Positions 28,805 through 39,009 of a stretch of 64,000 bases of DNA are shown piece after piece (within the stretch, counting starts at the first letter, position 1; each line of letters begins with the position of its first letter). The DNA is taken from positions 1-64,000 of the forward strand of contig NZ_CALDDG010000002.1 of assembly GCF_937936435.1 (NCBI RefSeq), written 5' to 3'. This DNA comes from an uncultured Sulfuricurvum sp. Its GTDB lineage: Bacteria > Campylobacterota > Campylobacteria > Campylobacterales > Sulfurimonadaceae. A program made the translations under genes and the position numbers. The notes under the pieces are model-generated. The model was not told the origin of the DNA. It did no database searches and saw only the letters and a list, made by a program, of their open reading frames with translations.

Positions 28805-29908
28805 TTAGAATGTTGCCACAACCCATTGGGTGATGATAAAGCCGCCGAATACCAGCCAAAGAAACATAGACCCCGCCGCATAGATCGGTGCCAAACCAAG
28901 TCCTTTAAACTTGGTAAAGCGTGTCCCCATCCCCAGCGCCGTCATCGCCATCGTCAATAAGAACGTATCGATCACATTGATATTTGCGATTGTCGATTGG
29001 ATCATAGTGGCAACCGATTCTCCCGCATGAGCATCGGTAAACTGAAGCAATAATGAATTCACCCCTGCCATACCGATAAAATAGACGGCGAACCACGGGA
29101 TAACCAATTTAACGCCCCCTCCGGCCGTACCCGTTTTTTTGGCAGCGTATGAGAGATAAATTCCCAAAATAATCAACATCGGTGCGATCATGATGACGCG
29201 GGTCATTTTGACGATAACCGCCGTATTTGCCATATCGGCATCCGCGCCCGGGATCGATGCCGGAACGGCAACGACCTGTGCTACCTCATGAATCGTACCG
29301 CCGACATACATTCCGAACGTTGTCGGCTCCATATGCAAAAATCCGGTTGCCGGCTGAATGATCGCCGCGTACAACACCGGATACAAAAACATCGAAATCG
29401 TTCCGAAAAGGACGACCATCGATACGGCAACCGCCGCTTTATGCTCTTCTGAACGCAATACCGGTTCGGTAGCCAATACCGCTGCGGCGCCGCATACCGA
29501 TGCTCCAGCCGCCGTCAGCATCGACGTATCACGATCAAGTCTAAAAAACTTTTGAGCCAAAAATGTTCCGAGGATAAATGTCGTCGAAAGCATGATCAAA
29601 GAGACCATGAATCCTTGCAGCCCTACTTGCTCGATTTGCTGAAACGTGATTCTAAATCCGTAAAAAACGATCGCAAAGCGTAAAATCTTTTTCCCGGAGA
29701 AAACGATTCCGCTCTCCCATGCCGAAGGGAATTTGTTGTGAAGCGTGTTTGCGTAAAAAATACCCAGTACAATCCCAACAACGAGGGGAGAGATACCCAA
29801 ATTTTTAATGAAACCGATATCGGCGATCATCGTCGCCGCTGCGGCAAAAATAGCAACGAAAAGGATACCGCTGATGGTTCCCGCACGTTTTTGAGGTGAA
29901 AACGGCAT
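28805..29908 (-). CDS. YeiH-family (UPF0324) putative anion exporter
   Basis: 367 residues, about ten membrane helices. The TIHEVAQVVA motif and the GASVCGAAAVLA stretch are diagnostic of the YeiH/Cons_hypoth698 family, often annotated as putative sulfate exporters. In a sulfur-oxidising relative, sulfite or sulfate export would make sense, but transport substrate is not shown by the sequence. The start follows an AAAGGAG site. It is a single gene. Confidence 0.85.
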   Translation of the reverse strand: MPFSPQKRAGTISGILFVAIFAAAATMIADIGFIKNLGISPLVVGIVLGIFYANTLHNKFPSAWESGIVFSGKKILRFAIVFYGFRITFQQIEQVGLQGFMVSLIMLSTTFILGTFLAQKFFRLDRDTSMLTAAGASVCGAAAVLATEPVLRSEEHKAAVAVSMVVLFGTISMFLYPVLYAAIIQPATGFLHMEPTTFGMYVGGTIHEVAQVVAVPASIPGADADMANTAVIVKMTRVIMIAPMLIILGIYLSYAAKKTGTAGGGVKLVIPWFAVYFIGMAGVNSLLLQFTDAHAGESVATMIQSTIANINVIDTFLLTMAMTALGMGTRFTKFKGLGLAPIYAAGSMFLWLVFGGFIITQWVVATF

Positions 29909-29994
29909 AAAATCTCCTTTAATTAATTTAAATGCAATTATAGGGAGATTTATCCGATTTTAAAAATCAGCCCGATTGAATGAAATATTCACTT

Positions 29995-32900
29995 TTACGG
30001 TACAACAATCTCCATACGGACCGGAACATCCCCCGATTTTGCGGTACTGACCGCCTCTTCGTTTTTAATGACGATACGCGAAGCCAATCCTTCATTTTTC
30101 GCCAATTGCGCGCGGATATTCTCGGCACGCTTATGTGCCAACATCTGTAATTCCTGCGGCGCAAGCGGCTGTTTGGCGATGAGTTTATCGATGAGGGCAT
30201 CCGAATAATGGCGTACAAATGCCGCTTCTTCGGGATACTGTTCCTCAAGTTTCTTTTTAAGGAGCTTGACTTCTTTGCCATCGAGCATATCATCCGCCAT
30301 CTCTTCAAGCAGCTCCATGGTGATGGCCTGAGAAGAATCGATTTTAAGCTCTTTATTGCGTTTGAGAGCTTCTTTCACCAGTTTCGCCCCCTTAAGCGCA
30401 TACGCATCGCCCTGCTCGTCCCATCCGCCATAGATTTCGAGCATCAGCTTCGGCCGTTTGGAGAGCATAGTCGTAAGCTGATCGAGTTTCTCGATCTGCG
30501 GAGGGAGCAATACGGCCGAGCCTGCTTCGAAATCGATGGAAGAGAGCTTATCGCTCTCGATCCCCATCAAAGAGCCCAATAGGCGAAACGGCGAGGTAAC
30601 AGCCTTGGTAAAGAGGTTACTGATTACCTGCCAAACCACTTTTCCGTATTTGAAATCTGGATTATTCACATCCCCTTCTATCGGCAAGTCGATGTCGATG
30701 ACGCCGTCGGAGTCTTCCAAAAGAGCGACAACCAGACGCATCGGCCACGGCGATCCCCCCTCTTTTTCGGCACCCAGTTCAATTTGTTTAATGACAACCT
30801 GATTCGCTCCGTTTAGTTTGCCTCCGTCGATCTTATATCCCAGATTCAAAAAAAGTTTCCCGCCGTCAATTTTATATCCTAGGAATTGGAGCGAGTACGG
30901 AGTGTAATGCTGTAATTCCAGATTGTCGAATGCCACTTTGATGTCGGTAAACTCTTTAGGGGCTTTGGTATTAATAGAACCGTCGACTTTTGCCAAACCG
31001 TACTGATCGACTCCTCCTCGCAGCTTCACAAACGTTCTGACGTCTTTCGTCGTCGAAATCCCCAAAACTGACCCCTCGAGATCATGGATATATGTTTTAA
31101 ACGGCAGAGGAAGAGATTGGTCGCTAAACGTGGCGCTGCTGTTGCGTACCAATAATTTTACGATATCGATTCCAAACGGATTGGAGGCAGGTTTCGTAGT
31201 GTCCGTATCCGCACTCGAATGTTTTGAGAGCGTTGAGTAATTAAATACTTTTTGGGCATCGATGAGGGCATTGGCATATAACCCGTCAATTGCGAGCTGA
31301 TTAATCTTTAGCCGATTGTCGGGATAGCTATAGGTAAACGGTGTCGCCCCGATATTTTGCCATCCGAGCAATACCGACTGATCACGGGAATCGTCGATGA
31401 CCCAGTCGCTGAGAGCTACTTTCCCTTTGACCGATGCTTTGGCATTTGCATAGTCGTAATGAGCGCTTACCGAAGCGCTTCCGCGATGCAGTGAAGCATA
31501 ACTGCTCGGCTCGATATACGGATCGAACAAAGCGACGTTTAAGCGTTTTAGCGTCAGATCACCGCTGCTGCGCATCGATGAACGGGTTATGTCGCTTTTA
31601 AGTTCCAGCGTACTTTTTTCATTAATCCGGGTATCAAACGTCAGATAATTTTTGACCTCCGGATTGCTTTCAAATCCGCGCAGGTTCAAATGCATCTGAT
31701 CGAATTTGAGTGCTACCGCTCTTTTCGGTACCTCATCTCTGAACGCAACGGATCCTTGACTCAAATCAATCTCATCGAGGCGGTATCCCCATGGCGCCTC
31801 TTGCGTCGAAGGTTTCGGTGTCGATTTAGAGGCATATGCATATCGGGAGAGATCAATAGAGCCGTCATTAAGCCGTTTGAGAGAAACGCTGGGCTGTTGA
31901 AGAGCGATTCTTTTCACGGATGCAAACCGTCCCGCTCGATCTACCGATACCCCTTCAATTGAGCTTCCCTGCAGTGCAATGACTCTCGCATCGTCTTTTT
32001 GGCGCGCTACCTGAACGGTATCGGTGGCTATCTCGACATCGAGCGGCGTTGCCTCGTCACTGCTGATCGTGCCGCAGTGCAGTCTCAGATTGGCAACCGA
32101 AGCATGATACGGTTCGGCAGGAGCACTGTCTCTCCATTGCAACCCTACCCCTTCTATTGCGGCATGTCCGATCGTATAGTTCCACGGTTCTTTCGTCTCA
32201 TTTTCATCGTCCGGGAACGCTTTTTGAATCTCTTCGATATAGTTTAGCCAATCGATCGTACCGTTCTTACCACGCTCCGCCGCTACGTTCAATCCGTTTA
32301 CGTTCACGCTCCGGGCATTAAAAATTTTGCGCATCGGCAGCACGTTTCCGCCCTCAAGTTTTAAAGAGGCCAGTGTCAGAAGATTGCGCTGTTCCCCTTT
32401 AGGGATGATCCGAAGCTTCTCTACCCCTACGTAGAGGTTGGAGAGTTCCGTCGCATTGACATCATCGCTGTTAAACCGATAATCAAATCCGAACTGCGCG
32501 TCTCCGTCCGCCACTTCGATCGGAAATTTCTCCCGAAAATAGCTCCACGGGGTATACAGCTTCCCCGATTTGAACGCAATACTCCCTCCGATATCGAAAG
32601 GGGCAAGGGCATCAATCTTCCCGCGGATGTCGAGGAAACCTCCATCGTTGATCGTTGCGTACAGGCGCATTTTGCCGTCTGCACTTGAAAGGTTCCGAAG
32701 ATCGATATTATCGATTTTAAACCCTATCGGCCCTACCCCTTGCGCAAACGACTTCCCATCCGATACGTCGCTGTAATCCAATGAACCGTCTTGAAGGGTA
32801 AAATGACGGATAATCAATCCCATCGGTTCGGAAGAGGATTCCTCTTCTTCGGTATCGGAGCCGAGGTTGCTCAGCCATTTGAAGTTAAAATCTCCCTGCT

Positions 32901-33240
32901 CGTCACGCCGTATAGTGATTTTGGGTTCACTCAGCGTGATATCGCCGATAACCAGGCCCCCTTTCCACAGATACGCCGTCGGATCGACATTGATCGAGAA
33001 CTTTCGGAGGGCAAACAAATCACCGTGTTTCGGTGTTTTAAACGCAACCCCTTTCATTCTCAGATGAAACGTAAAAGGATTAAAAGCGACCCATTGAACC
33101 GAGAATTCTCCCCCCTTTGTCGCTTCGGCAATCTTTTTCGGGGCAACGTTTTTTAAAAGATAGGGAACTCCCCAGAAACCCGCCGTGCCATAGACCGCAA
33201 CTGCCGCTGCCAATGATTTGAGGATCAGCCCTTTTTTCAT
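29995..33240 (-). CDS. giant DUF748/AsmA-like envelope protein
   Basis: 1081 residues from the ATG at 33240; a TTG six codons further up has a poorer ribosome site. One N-terminal membrane helix (about 5-25) precedes a very long, beta-rich periplasmic part with DUF748-type segments (for example FKIDNIDLRNLSSADGKMRL). The C-terminal about 150 residues (IEKLDQLTTMLSKRPKLMLEIYG) resemble the OmpA-like or DUF748 end domain. AsmA-like proteins are thought to bridge membranes and move phospholipids. It has its own transcription unit, divergent from nrdB. Confidence 0.78.
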   Translation of the reverse strand: MKKGLILKSLAAAVAVYGTAGFWGVPYLLKNVAPKKIAEATKGGEFSVQWVAFNPFTFHLRMKGVAFKTPKHGDLFALRKFSINVDPTAYLWKGGLVIGDITLSEPKITIRRDEQGDFNFKWLSNLGSDTEEEESSSEPMGLIIRHFTLQDGSLDYSDVSDGKSFAQGVGPIGFKIDNIDLRNLSSADGKMRLYATINDGGFLDIRGKIDALAPFDIGGSIAFKSGKLYTPWSYFREKFPIEVADGDAQFGFDYRFNSDDVNATELSNLYVGVEKLRIIPKGEQRNLLTLASLKLEGGNVLPMRKIFNARSVNVNGLNVAAERGKNGTIDWLNYIEEIQKAFPDDENETKEPWNYTIGHAAIEGVGLQWRDSAPAEPYHASVANLRLHCGTISSDEATPLDVEIATDTVQVARQKDDARVIALQGSSIEGVSVDRAGRFASVKRIALQQPSVSLKRLNDGSIDLSRYAYASKSTPKPSTQEAPWGYRLDEIDLSQGSVAFRDEVPKRAVALKFDQMHLNLRGFESNPEVKNYLTFDTRINEKSTLELKSDITRSSMRSSGDLTLKRLNVALFDPYIEPSSYASLHRGSASVSAHYDYANAKASVKGKVALSDWVIDDSRDQSVLLGWQNIGATPFTYSYPDNRLKINQLAIDGLYANALIDAQKVFNYSTLSKHSSADTDTTKPASNPFGIDIVKLLVRNSSATFSDQSLPLPFKTYIHDLEGSVLGISTTKDVRTFVKLRGGVDQYGLAKVDGSINTKAPKEFTDIKVAFDNLELQHYTPYSLQFLGYKIDGGKLFLNLGYKIDGGKLNGANQVVIKQIELGAEKEGGSPWPMRLVVALLEDSDGVIDIDLPIEGDVNNPDFKYGKVVWQVISNLFTKAVTSPFRLLGSLMGIESDKLSSIDFEAGSAVLLPPQIEKLDQLTTMLSKRPKLMLEIYGGWDEQGDAYALKGAKLVKEALKRNKELKIDSSQAITMELLEEMADDMLDGKEVKLLKKKLEEQYPEEAAFVRHYSDALIDKLIAKQPLAPQELQMLAHKRAENIRAQLAKNEGLASRIVIKNEEAVSTAKSGDVPVRMEIVVP

Positions 33241-33336
33241 CTTGTATACCCCTGCCAAAATCTGTTTTCATTTTATCATAGTTAAATCTATATTTAGACA
33301 TAATCATTTACTTTAATCTACAGAGGGATAGCCGAA

Positions 33337-34356
33337 ATGAAGCGCAAACAAATTTACAATCCTACCTCCAACGAACACGTAAACGACCGTCAGGTTTTCG
33401 GCGGCAATCCTACCGGTATTTTCGAACTTAACAATATCAAATATCAATGGGCCTATAACCTCTGGGAGATGATGCTTAACAACACATGGTTCCCCAAAGA
33501 GGTCGATATGACCCGCGATGCCGTAGACTATAAATTTCTCACCGAGATGGAAAAAACGGCTTACGACAAAGCCCTCTCGCAGCTTATTTTCATGGACTCC
33601 CTCCAAACCAACAATCTGATGGACAACATCAACCCTTACGTAACCGCCCCGGAGATCAATCTGATTTTGGTACGCCAAAGCTTTGAAGAAGCGCTTCACT
33701 CCCAAAGCTATGCCGTCATGGTCGATTCCATCAGCCAAAACAGCGAAGAGATTTACGATCTCTGGCGCCGGGACATGATGCTCAAAACCAAAAACGACTC
33801 GATTGCGGCCCGCTATGATGCCCTCGCCCACGATCCGTCCGAGAGCGCTTTCGTAAAAGCGTGTTTCGCCAACCAAATCCTGGAGGGGATCTATTTTTAC
33901 AGCGGATTCACCTATATCTATACCCTCGCGCGTTCGGGCAAAATGCTCGGCTCCGCACAGATGATCCGCTTTATCCAACGTGACGAAGTAACCCACCTCG
34001 TTTTATTCCAAAACATCATCAACACCCTGCGCCGTGAACGTCCCGATCTTTTCACCGAAGCGTTGATCGAAGAGGTTTACGATATGTTCCGCAAAGCGGT
34101 CGAGCTCGAAGTCGCATGGGGTCAATACATCACGCAGGGGCAGATTCTGGGTCTGACCAACGAAATCGTCGAACAATACATCCAGCATCTGGCCGACAAC
34201 CGTCTCAATGCGGTTGGGCTCAAACCTCTGTACAACGTTACCAATCCGATCAAATGGGTCGATGATTTCTCCAAATTCAACGACCAAAAAACCAATTTCT
34301 TCGAAAGTACCGTCACCAACTATTCCAAAGGAAGCCTCAGTTTTGACGACTTCTAA
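33337..34356 (+). CDS. nrdB: class Ia ribonucleotide reductase, beta subunit
   Basis: 339 residues. Diiron ligands are visible in the first helix bundle (FMDSLQ), in [11 protein letters not shown] (EExxH, with a nearby tyrosine as candidate radical) and in [10 protein letters not shown] (DExxH). It supplies the radical for reduction of nucleoside diphosphates by NrdA, whose gene lies 5 kb away on the other strand, a split also usual in Campylobacterota. It heads a chain of overlapping genes. Confidence 0.95.
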   Translation: MKRKQIYNPTSNEHVNDRQVFGGNPTGIFELNNIKYQWAYNLWEMMLNNTWFPKEVDMTRDAVDYKFLTEMEKTAYDKALSQLIFMDSLQTNNLMDNINPYVTAPEINLILVRQSFEEALHSQSYAVMVDSISQNSEEIYDLWRRDMMLKTKNDSIAARYDALAHDPSESAFVKACFANQILEGIYFYSGFTYIYTLARSGKMLGSAQMIRFIQRDEVTHLVLFQNIINTLRRERPDLFTEALIEEVYDMFRKAVELEVAWGQYITQGQILGLTNEIVEQYIQHLADNRLNAVGLKPLYNVTNPIKWVDDFSKFNDQKTNFFESTVTNYSKGSLSFDDF

Positions 34357-35077
34357 GACCCGTCCCGTCGTTTCGTTGTGCATTGAAACGGATACCGATT
34401 TTCATGCCAACCTGAATCAACTGCTCCGACTGATTGAGCGATCCGAAGAGGATGCGATCATCGTAGCTCCCGAAGTCGCTCTGAGCGGATTTGCCTACGA
34501 ACGCTTCGACGAAGCGGCCGCATTTACCGACCATGCACTTCAACAACTTCAAGAGCGCATCGGCAACCGCCTTCTGATTTTTACCGCGATTTCCAAAAAA
34601 GGAGATGCGTTTTATAACACGGCTTATGCGCTTCACAACGGTATCATCCTGCACAGCCAGGACAAATTGAAGCTTTTCGCTCTGGGAGCGGAGCATGAGC
34701 ATTTCCGACCGGGAGAAGAGGGGGAGATCGCCCCTTTTGAGTTTGACGGAATTAAAATAGGGATTCTTATCTGTTTTGAACTCCGTTTTAAAGCGCTTTG
34801 GCAGCAGCTGGAGGGGTGTGACATCATCGCCGTTCCGGCACAATGGGGAAAACTGCGTCTGGATCACTTTGTCACCCTGACCAACGCTCTTGCCCTAATG
34901 AATCAGTGTTTTGTTATCGCCAGTGATGCCGCCAACGAAGAGACTACCGGCATGAGCGGTATTATTACCCCCTTCGGCGGTGAAATCCGCAACCACGGAA
35001 ATCTCTCAACAACATCGCGTTATGAAGAGCGCACCGTCCTCTCCATGCGCCGATACCTCAACGTAGGAATAGTATGA
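34343..35077 (+). CDS. carbon-nitrogen hydrolase (nitrilase superfamily)
   Basis: 244 residues from a TTG that overlaps nrdB by 14 bases and has AAGGA ten bases upstream; the longer open frame lies inside nrdB and reads as nonsense. The Glu-Lys-Cys triad can be placed in APEVALSGF (Glu), [14 protein letters not shown] (Lys) and LICFELRF (Cys). Such enzymes hydrolyse amides, for example omega-amidase or deaminated-glutathione amidase, but the substrate cannot be told from the sequence. Its end overlaps pcm by four bases. Confidence 0.85.
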   Translation: MTTSKTRPVVSLCIETDTDFHANLNQLLRLIERSEEDAIIVAPEVALSGFAYERFDEAAAFTDHALQQLQERIGNRLLIFTAISKKGDAFYNTAYALHNGIILHSQDKLKLFALGAEHEHFRPGEEGEIAPFEFDGIKIGILICFELRFKALWQQLEGCDIIAVPAQWGKLRLDHFVTLTNALALMNQCFVIASDAANEETTGMSGIITPFGGEIRNHGNLSTTSRYEERTVLSMRRYLNVGIV

Positions 35078-35721
35078 ATATCGATAAAATTACGGCGATC
35101 AAGACCACCCGCATGGCCGAAGAGATCAGCAAAAAATTCCCTCTCCGCCCGATCGTCAAAAATGCCATTATCCAAACCAACCGCGAAGAGTTCGTCCCTA
35201 TCGCCATGCGCCACAACGCCTACCGCCTCGATGCCCTTCCGATCGGCGCACAACAATACATCTCTTCGCCTCTTACGGTTGCAAAAATGACCCAATACCT
35301 CAGCCCGGAGGGGTGTGACAGCGTTCTGGAAATAGGGTGCGGAAGCGGCTATCAGGCCGCCGTTCTTTCCCAAATCTTCCGCCGTGTATTCACCATCGAA
35401 CGGATCGAAGCGCTGCTGCTGGAAGCCAAAGAGCGCTTCCGTCACCTGCGTTTGGGCAATATCCACACCCGTACTGATGACGGACAAAACGGCTGGGAGC
35501 AATACGCCCCGTTCGATCGGATTTTATTCTCGGCATCCGCACGCGAGATTCCCCAAAAACTGTTTCACCAACTCGCAGAGGGGGGAATATTGATCGCTCC
35601 GATCGACAAAGGTCGGGAACAGGTCATTACCCGTTTTACAAAGCAGGGGGGAAAAATCCACGAAGACCCTCTCGAAGTATGCGATTTTGTTCCGGTATTG
35701 GACGGAGTGGTACGACGATGA
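35074..35721 (+). CDS. pcm: protein-L-isoaspartate O-methyltransferase
   Basis: 215 residues. The PCMT signature is seen in [17 protein letters not shown] and the SAM motif [15 protein letters not shown] (about 87-101). It methylates isoaspartyl residues to start repair of aged proteins. ATGA overlaps couple it to the genes on both sides. Confidence 0.93.
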   Translation: MNIDKITAIKTTRMAEEISKKFPLRPIVKNAIIQTNREEFVPIAMRHNAYRLDALPIGAQQYISSPLTVAKMTQYLSPEGCDSVLEIGCGSGYQAAVLSQIFRRVFTIERIEALLLEAKERFRHLRLGNIHTRTDDGQNGWEQYAPFDRILFSASAREIPQKLFHQLAEGGILIAPIDKGREQVITRFTKQGGKIHEDPLEVCDFVPVLDGVVRR

Positions 35722-36329
35722 GCGATCAAAGAGAATTTTGGAACGAGCGCTTCGCCAAAGAAGGGTACTTTTACGGTTTGGAACCGAACCTTTATGTCGC
35801 ATCCATCATCGATACGTTAGATGAGAACCGCAAAATCCTTTTTTTAGGGGAGGGGGAAGGGCGTAATGCCATCTATGCCGCCCGTGCAGGGCATCAGGTC
35901 ACCGCACTGGATGCCAGCGATATCGGCTTGGCCAAATGTGCCGAACGTGCCCGCAGCGAAGACCTCGCGATAGAACTGATTCATACTGATCTGGAAGAGT
36001 GGAGTCCGTCCGATTCCTATGATGCGGTTCTCTGTTCTTTTCTCCACCTCGCCGAGCCTCTGCGTAGCGACGTTTTTGCCAAAGTGCTGGATGTCCTTTC
36101 AACAGGAGGCCTTTTCGGCGGCGAATTTTTCTCCGTTCATCAGCTCCCCCGTACGACCGGAGGCCCCAAAGACGAAACGCTCCTCTACACCGCCTCCGCA
36201 CTCGAATCGATTTTTTCAGGATTGTCGTGCGAGATCGCCGAACTGCACGAATGCGATGCCGAACTCTTCGAGGGAAGAGGGCATAACGGTATCGCTTCAG
36301 TAGTGCGGATGCAGGTACGACGCCGATGA
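35718..36329 (+). CDS. class I SAM methyltransferase, TehB-like
   Basis: 203 residues from the ATG overlapping the pcm stop. It begins [13 protein letters not shown], as in TehB/thiopurine-type methyltransferases, with a SAM motif [15 protein letters not shown] and post-I ALDAS. The glycine-rich loop reads GEGEGRN, which is the form seen in this subfamily. Substrates of relatives include tellurite, selenium compounds and small thiols; here it is unknown. Confidence 0.83.
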   Translation: MSDQREFWNERFAKEGYFYGLEPNLYVASIIDTLDENRKILFLGEGEGRNAIYAARAGHQVTALDASDIGLAKCAERARSEDLAIELIHTDLEEWSPSDSYDAVLCSFLHLAEPLRSDVFAKVLDVLSTGGLFGGEFFSVHQLPRTTGGPKDETLLYTASALESIFSGLSCEIAELHECDAELFEGRGHNGIASVVRMQVRRR

Positions 36330-37270
36330 GTCTTCCCGAAGCCTTTACACAGCGGCTGGAGCAGATTGTTCCACGTGAACGCTTCGGAAATGTTCTCTCT
36401 ACCTTTGATCTTCCCAAACAGGTCACGTTCCGTGTTAATCCCCTCCAAACAACTCCCGAGGCTCTCGAAGCCGAACTGACCGCCTCGGCAATAGTGTTTG
36501 AACGGATAGAGTGGGGCGTTTTGCAAGGGGTTTACCGTATCGATCCCGCAGACAAGCTTCGTCTCACCCAAACCGAAGCGTTTTACAAGGGGCATTTCTA
36601 TATCCAAAACCTCTCATCGATGATCGCTCCCGTTTTGCTGGCTCCTGAACCCGAAGAGACCGTTCTTGATCTCGCCGCCGCACCGGGAGGCAAAACGCTG
36701 ATCCTCGCTTCGATGATGCAAAATACGGGATGGCTCTCCGCCGTGGAGCCCTCACGGGAGCGTTTTTTCCGCATGTGCGATAATCTAAAATCCCAAGGTG
36801 TAACCAACGCCCATACCTACATGACCGACGGACGCAGTGTAGGGAAAAAATGTCCTCTGATGTTCGATCGCATTCTTCTCGATGCACCATGCTCGTCCGA
36901 AGCACGATTCAAAAGCTTCGATGAAAAATCGACAATGTTCTGGACCCTTCACAAGGTCAAAGAGACCTCCAAACTCCAGCGCCGCCTCCTCCTCTCGGCA
37001 TTCGATGCCCTCAAACCCGGCGGGAAACTCCTCTATTCGACCTGTTCTTTCTCTCCTGAAGAAAATGAATCACCCCTTCAGCACCTTTTAGAGCGCCATG
37101 GAGAGCATTTAAAGACACTTCCTCTAGTCTTACCCTTCGATAACGTTCAAAAGCCTCTGACACGCTGGGGAAAAGAGATTTTCGATGAACGAATCCAAAA
37201 TGCCGTACGAATTTTGCCGACCGATACGATCGACGGATTTTTTATTTGTCTGTTGGAGAAAACTCAATGA
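36326..37270 (+). CDS. RsmB/NOP-family RNA m5C methyltransferase
   Basis: 314 residues. The SAM motif DLAAAPGGKTLILA, the ILLDAPCSSE motif (Cys of motif IV) and YSTCSFSPEENE (catalytic Cys of motif VI) define the NOL1/NOP2/Sun family. It is shorter than RsmB because the N-terminal NusB-like domain is missing, so it is closer to the RsmF/YebU-type or archaeal-type core. The RNA target, rRNA or tRNA, is not known. ATGA overlaps on both sides. Confidence 0.88.
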   Translation: MSLPEAFTQRLEQIVPRERFGNVLSTFDLPKQVTFRVNPLQTTPEALEAELTASAIVFERIEWGVLQGVYRIDPADKLRLTQTEAFYKGHFYIQNLSSMIAPVLLAPEPEETVLDLAAAPGGKTLILASMMQNTGWLSAVEPSRERFFRMCDNLKSQGVTNAHTYMTDGRSVGKKCPLMFDRILLDAPCSSEARFKSFDEKSTMFWTLHKVKETSKLQRRLLLSAFDALKPGGKLLYSTCSFSPEENESPLQHLLERHGEHLKTLPLVLPFDNVQKPLTRWGKEIFDERIQNAVRILPTDTIDGFFICLLEKTQ

Positions 37271-37707
37271 AGTCGATTCTTTTTGTATGTCTCGGAAATA
37301 TCTGCCGCTCACCGATCGCTGAGGGGGTGGCCCGTCGGCTGATAGAGCAGGAGGGTCACGGTATTACCGTCGATTCGGCGGGAACCGGAAGTTGGCATAT
37401 CGGCGAGGCTCCCTGCCGCCATTCGATCACCGTTGCACGGAACAATGGCGTGGATATCTCTTCTCTGCGTGCGCGCCAGGTGCATAAAAACGATTTTCAG
37501 AAGTTTGATCTCATCGTAGCTCTCGATCAAAGCAACTACAACGATTTACAAGCGATGGGAGCTAAAAATCTGGTAAAACTCGGAGAATTCGGATGCGGGG
37601 GAGCCGATGTCCCCGATCCCTATTTTTTTGACGGGTTTGAAGGGTTTGATCGCGTCTTCGCAATGATCGAGTCATGTGTCGCACAGCTTCTCAGCGAACG
37701 CGGCTAA
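37267..37707 (+). CDS. low-molecular-weight protein tyrosine phosphatase
   Basis: 146 residues from the ATG overlapping the previous stop. The P-loop CLGNICRS (C8 to R14, CX5R) and the general-acid motif DVPDPYF near the C-terminus are intact, so it should be active. Bacterial members act in polysaccharide control or, as ArsC-like proteins, in arsenate reduction; the second cysteine of arsenate reductases is not obvious. It ends the nrdB-led gene chain and its stop overlaps the convergent gene. Confidence 0.9.
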   Translation: MKSILFVCLGNICRSPIAEGVARRLIEQEGHGITVDSAGTGSWHIGEAPCRHSITVARNNGVDISSLRARQVHKNDFQKFDLIVALDQSNYNDLQAMGAKNLVKLGEFGCGGADVPDPYFFDGFEGFDRVFAMIESCVAQLLSERG

Positions 37708-38315
37708 AAATTCTTCTCGATATAGATCATATCATAATTCGATCCGCCGTGATTGACCCCGTTAATCAGGCCGAAAACCCCCGAACGGTGTTTCAGAGCA
37801 TACCCGATATAGGTATCCTTCCAATCAGGAACTCTGAGCAAGCGCCCGATATCGATGTCGGCACTGATGTCTAGGTAGTTAAGGAACTTGGAGGTATTGC
37901 TCCCTTTTTCTCTTGCGTCGATCACTTCCGTAATCGGAATCTGTTCGGCTAACGAAATCCCTTCCGCTCCCCCGATACGCAGACGATTGTCCCACACATC
38001 GATGTTATAGTACGCTTTGACATATACTGTTCCTTCCCAGAAACTCTCTTGATGATGGTTCTCTAAAAAACGGTAAATGGAAGCTTTCAGATAAATGTCG
38101 ATCGGAAGATCGTATATCCCTCTGGCGAGTAAATATCCTCCGTCGATCCCTAACACATGGGTTTTGGCACCGCTAAATTCCCCTTCGCCGCTTAAAATCT
38201 GCCCCAGATCGTTTTTGTCGGCGATCCCCCATCCTAAACGTACCGAATAAAGATCGTCGCTTCCAAACGCGACCGCTCCCAATATCCCTAGTGTAACTAT
38301 GGCTTTTCGTATCAT
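37704..38315 (-). CDS. putative outer-membrane beta-barrel protein
   Basis: 203 residues. A cleavable signal is predicted (IRKAIVTLGILGAVAFGSDD, cut after about residue 18). The mature part alternates polar and aromatic residues (YKASIYRF, GTVYVKAYYNI, DMIYIEKNF) and ends with Phe, as transmembrane beta-barrels do. The segment ALKHRSGVFGLINGVNHGGSN reminds me of the His/Ser region of PagL-like lipid A deacylases, but I would not claim the activity. It follows a hypothetical gene by seven bases. Confidence 0.7.
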   Translation of the reverse strand: MIRKAIVTLGILGAVAFGSDDLYSVRLGWGIADKNDLGQILSGEGEFSGAKTHVLGIDGGYLLARGIYDLPIDIYLKASIYRFLENHHQESFWEGTVYVKAYYNIDVWDNRLRIGGAEGISLAEQIPITEVIDAREKGSNTSKFLNYLDISADIDIGRLLRVPDWKDTYIGYALKHRSGVFGLINGVNHGGSNYDMIYIEKNF

Positions 38316-38322
38316 TTCTCTC

Positions 38323-38691
38323 CTATCCGCTGTACGGAAGTTCTTCGTACCCGATGGAAGCCCCTATGATATAAAGCGGGGCCTCTTTTGCGCGGCCATT
38401 ATAACTGCCGATTGTTAATGCATTGTGCGAGGGTGTTAGTTCCACCGTGATCCCATCGGACATATCCAAAGAGGATAAAACATTATCGCTCACGAGTTTA
38501 GCATCGGTTACGCTATCAACCTTGAAAAGAACGTCGATCCAATCGTAGCCGCGGGCACTGTCCTGAACACTGAAACGGATGGCGATGGAAGTAGGGGAGA
38601 GGGGGGTGAGGGAACGGATCTCGCCGTCTCTGGCAAAATCGATCCGTTCCATTAGTTTTTTTATTGAAGTAGTTGTTAATGGCGTCATCAT
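38323..38691 (-). CDS. hypothetical protein, 122 aa
   Basis: A small protein of mixed alpha/beta character with no cysteine, signal or membrane segment. TTAAGG lies just before a double ATG. It is co-oriented with, and seven bases from, the predicted barrel gene, so the two form an operon. I do not recognise the family. Confidence 0.65.
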   Translation of the reverse strand: MMTPLTTTSIKKLMERIDFARDGEIRSLTPLSPTSIAIRFSVQDSARGYDWIDVLFKVDSVTDAKLVSDNVLSSLDMSDGITVELTPSHNALTIGSYNGRAKEAPLYIIGASIGYEELPYSG

Positions 38692-38780
38692 TTACCTTAA
38701 AATATATAAGTGAGATTCCCTTAACCTGAAATTTATCTTACAATAAGTAAAATACAGCCCTACAATTCTTGTTGTACCTC

Positions 38781-38812
38781 GTTCTTAGTACTTTTGCAGA
38801 AGGACTAAGAAC
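38781..38812 (-). terminator. inverted repeat at the end of the 24-residue frame
   Basis: GTTCTTAGT (38781-38789) pairs with ACTAAGAAC (38804-38812). A second small hairpin, TACAA/TTGTA, lies at 38761-38777. Together they fill the 315-base gap between the 122-residue gene and nrdA, along with an ATAGAT-TT-ATCTAT palindrome at 38956-38969. Confidence 0.4.
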
Positions 38813-38859
38813 TCTACTATTTTCGTCATCATTTGAATCAGAATCAAGATTTTTTCCAT
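38785..38859 (-). CDS. possible 24-residue hydrophobic peptide (type I toxin-like)
   Basis: MEKILILIQMMTKIVEFLVLLQKY, 24 residues, is one hydrophobic helix with a charged start and end. A strong purine-rich ribosome site (GAGGGGGTGA) lies five bases before the ATG. The 3' end of the frame is part of a nine-base inverted repeat. Size, hydrophobicity and signal layout resemble small membrane toxins of type I systems and other membrane peptides. No antisense RNA is shown; function is inference. Confidence 0.35.
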   Translation of the reverse strand: MEKILILIQMMTKIVEFLVLLQKY

Positions 38860-38990
38860 ATTGTCACCCCCTCTCGTAAAGAAATTTCTTCTACGTATTT
38901 AGAAAGGGATTAGGAATCTCATTTATATATTTTGTATGTACTATTATGCCGAAATATAGATTTATCTATGATTATATGAAAACAGACTAA

Positions 38991-39009
38991 AGCCCTAATT
39001 TGGGCTTTA
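38991..39009 (-). terminator. terminator of nrdA
   Basis: AAAGCCC and GGGCTTT flank a six-base AT loop and overlap the nrdA stop codon; T-rich sequence follows on the minus strand. Fits intrinsic termination. Confidence 0.6.

Noticed and set aside
34208..34342. Longer start for the nitrilase-family gene
   Set aside because: The added 45 residues lie inside nrdB; the TTG at 34343 has a ribosome site and begins just before the family homology.
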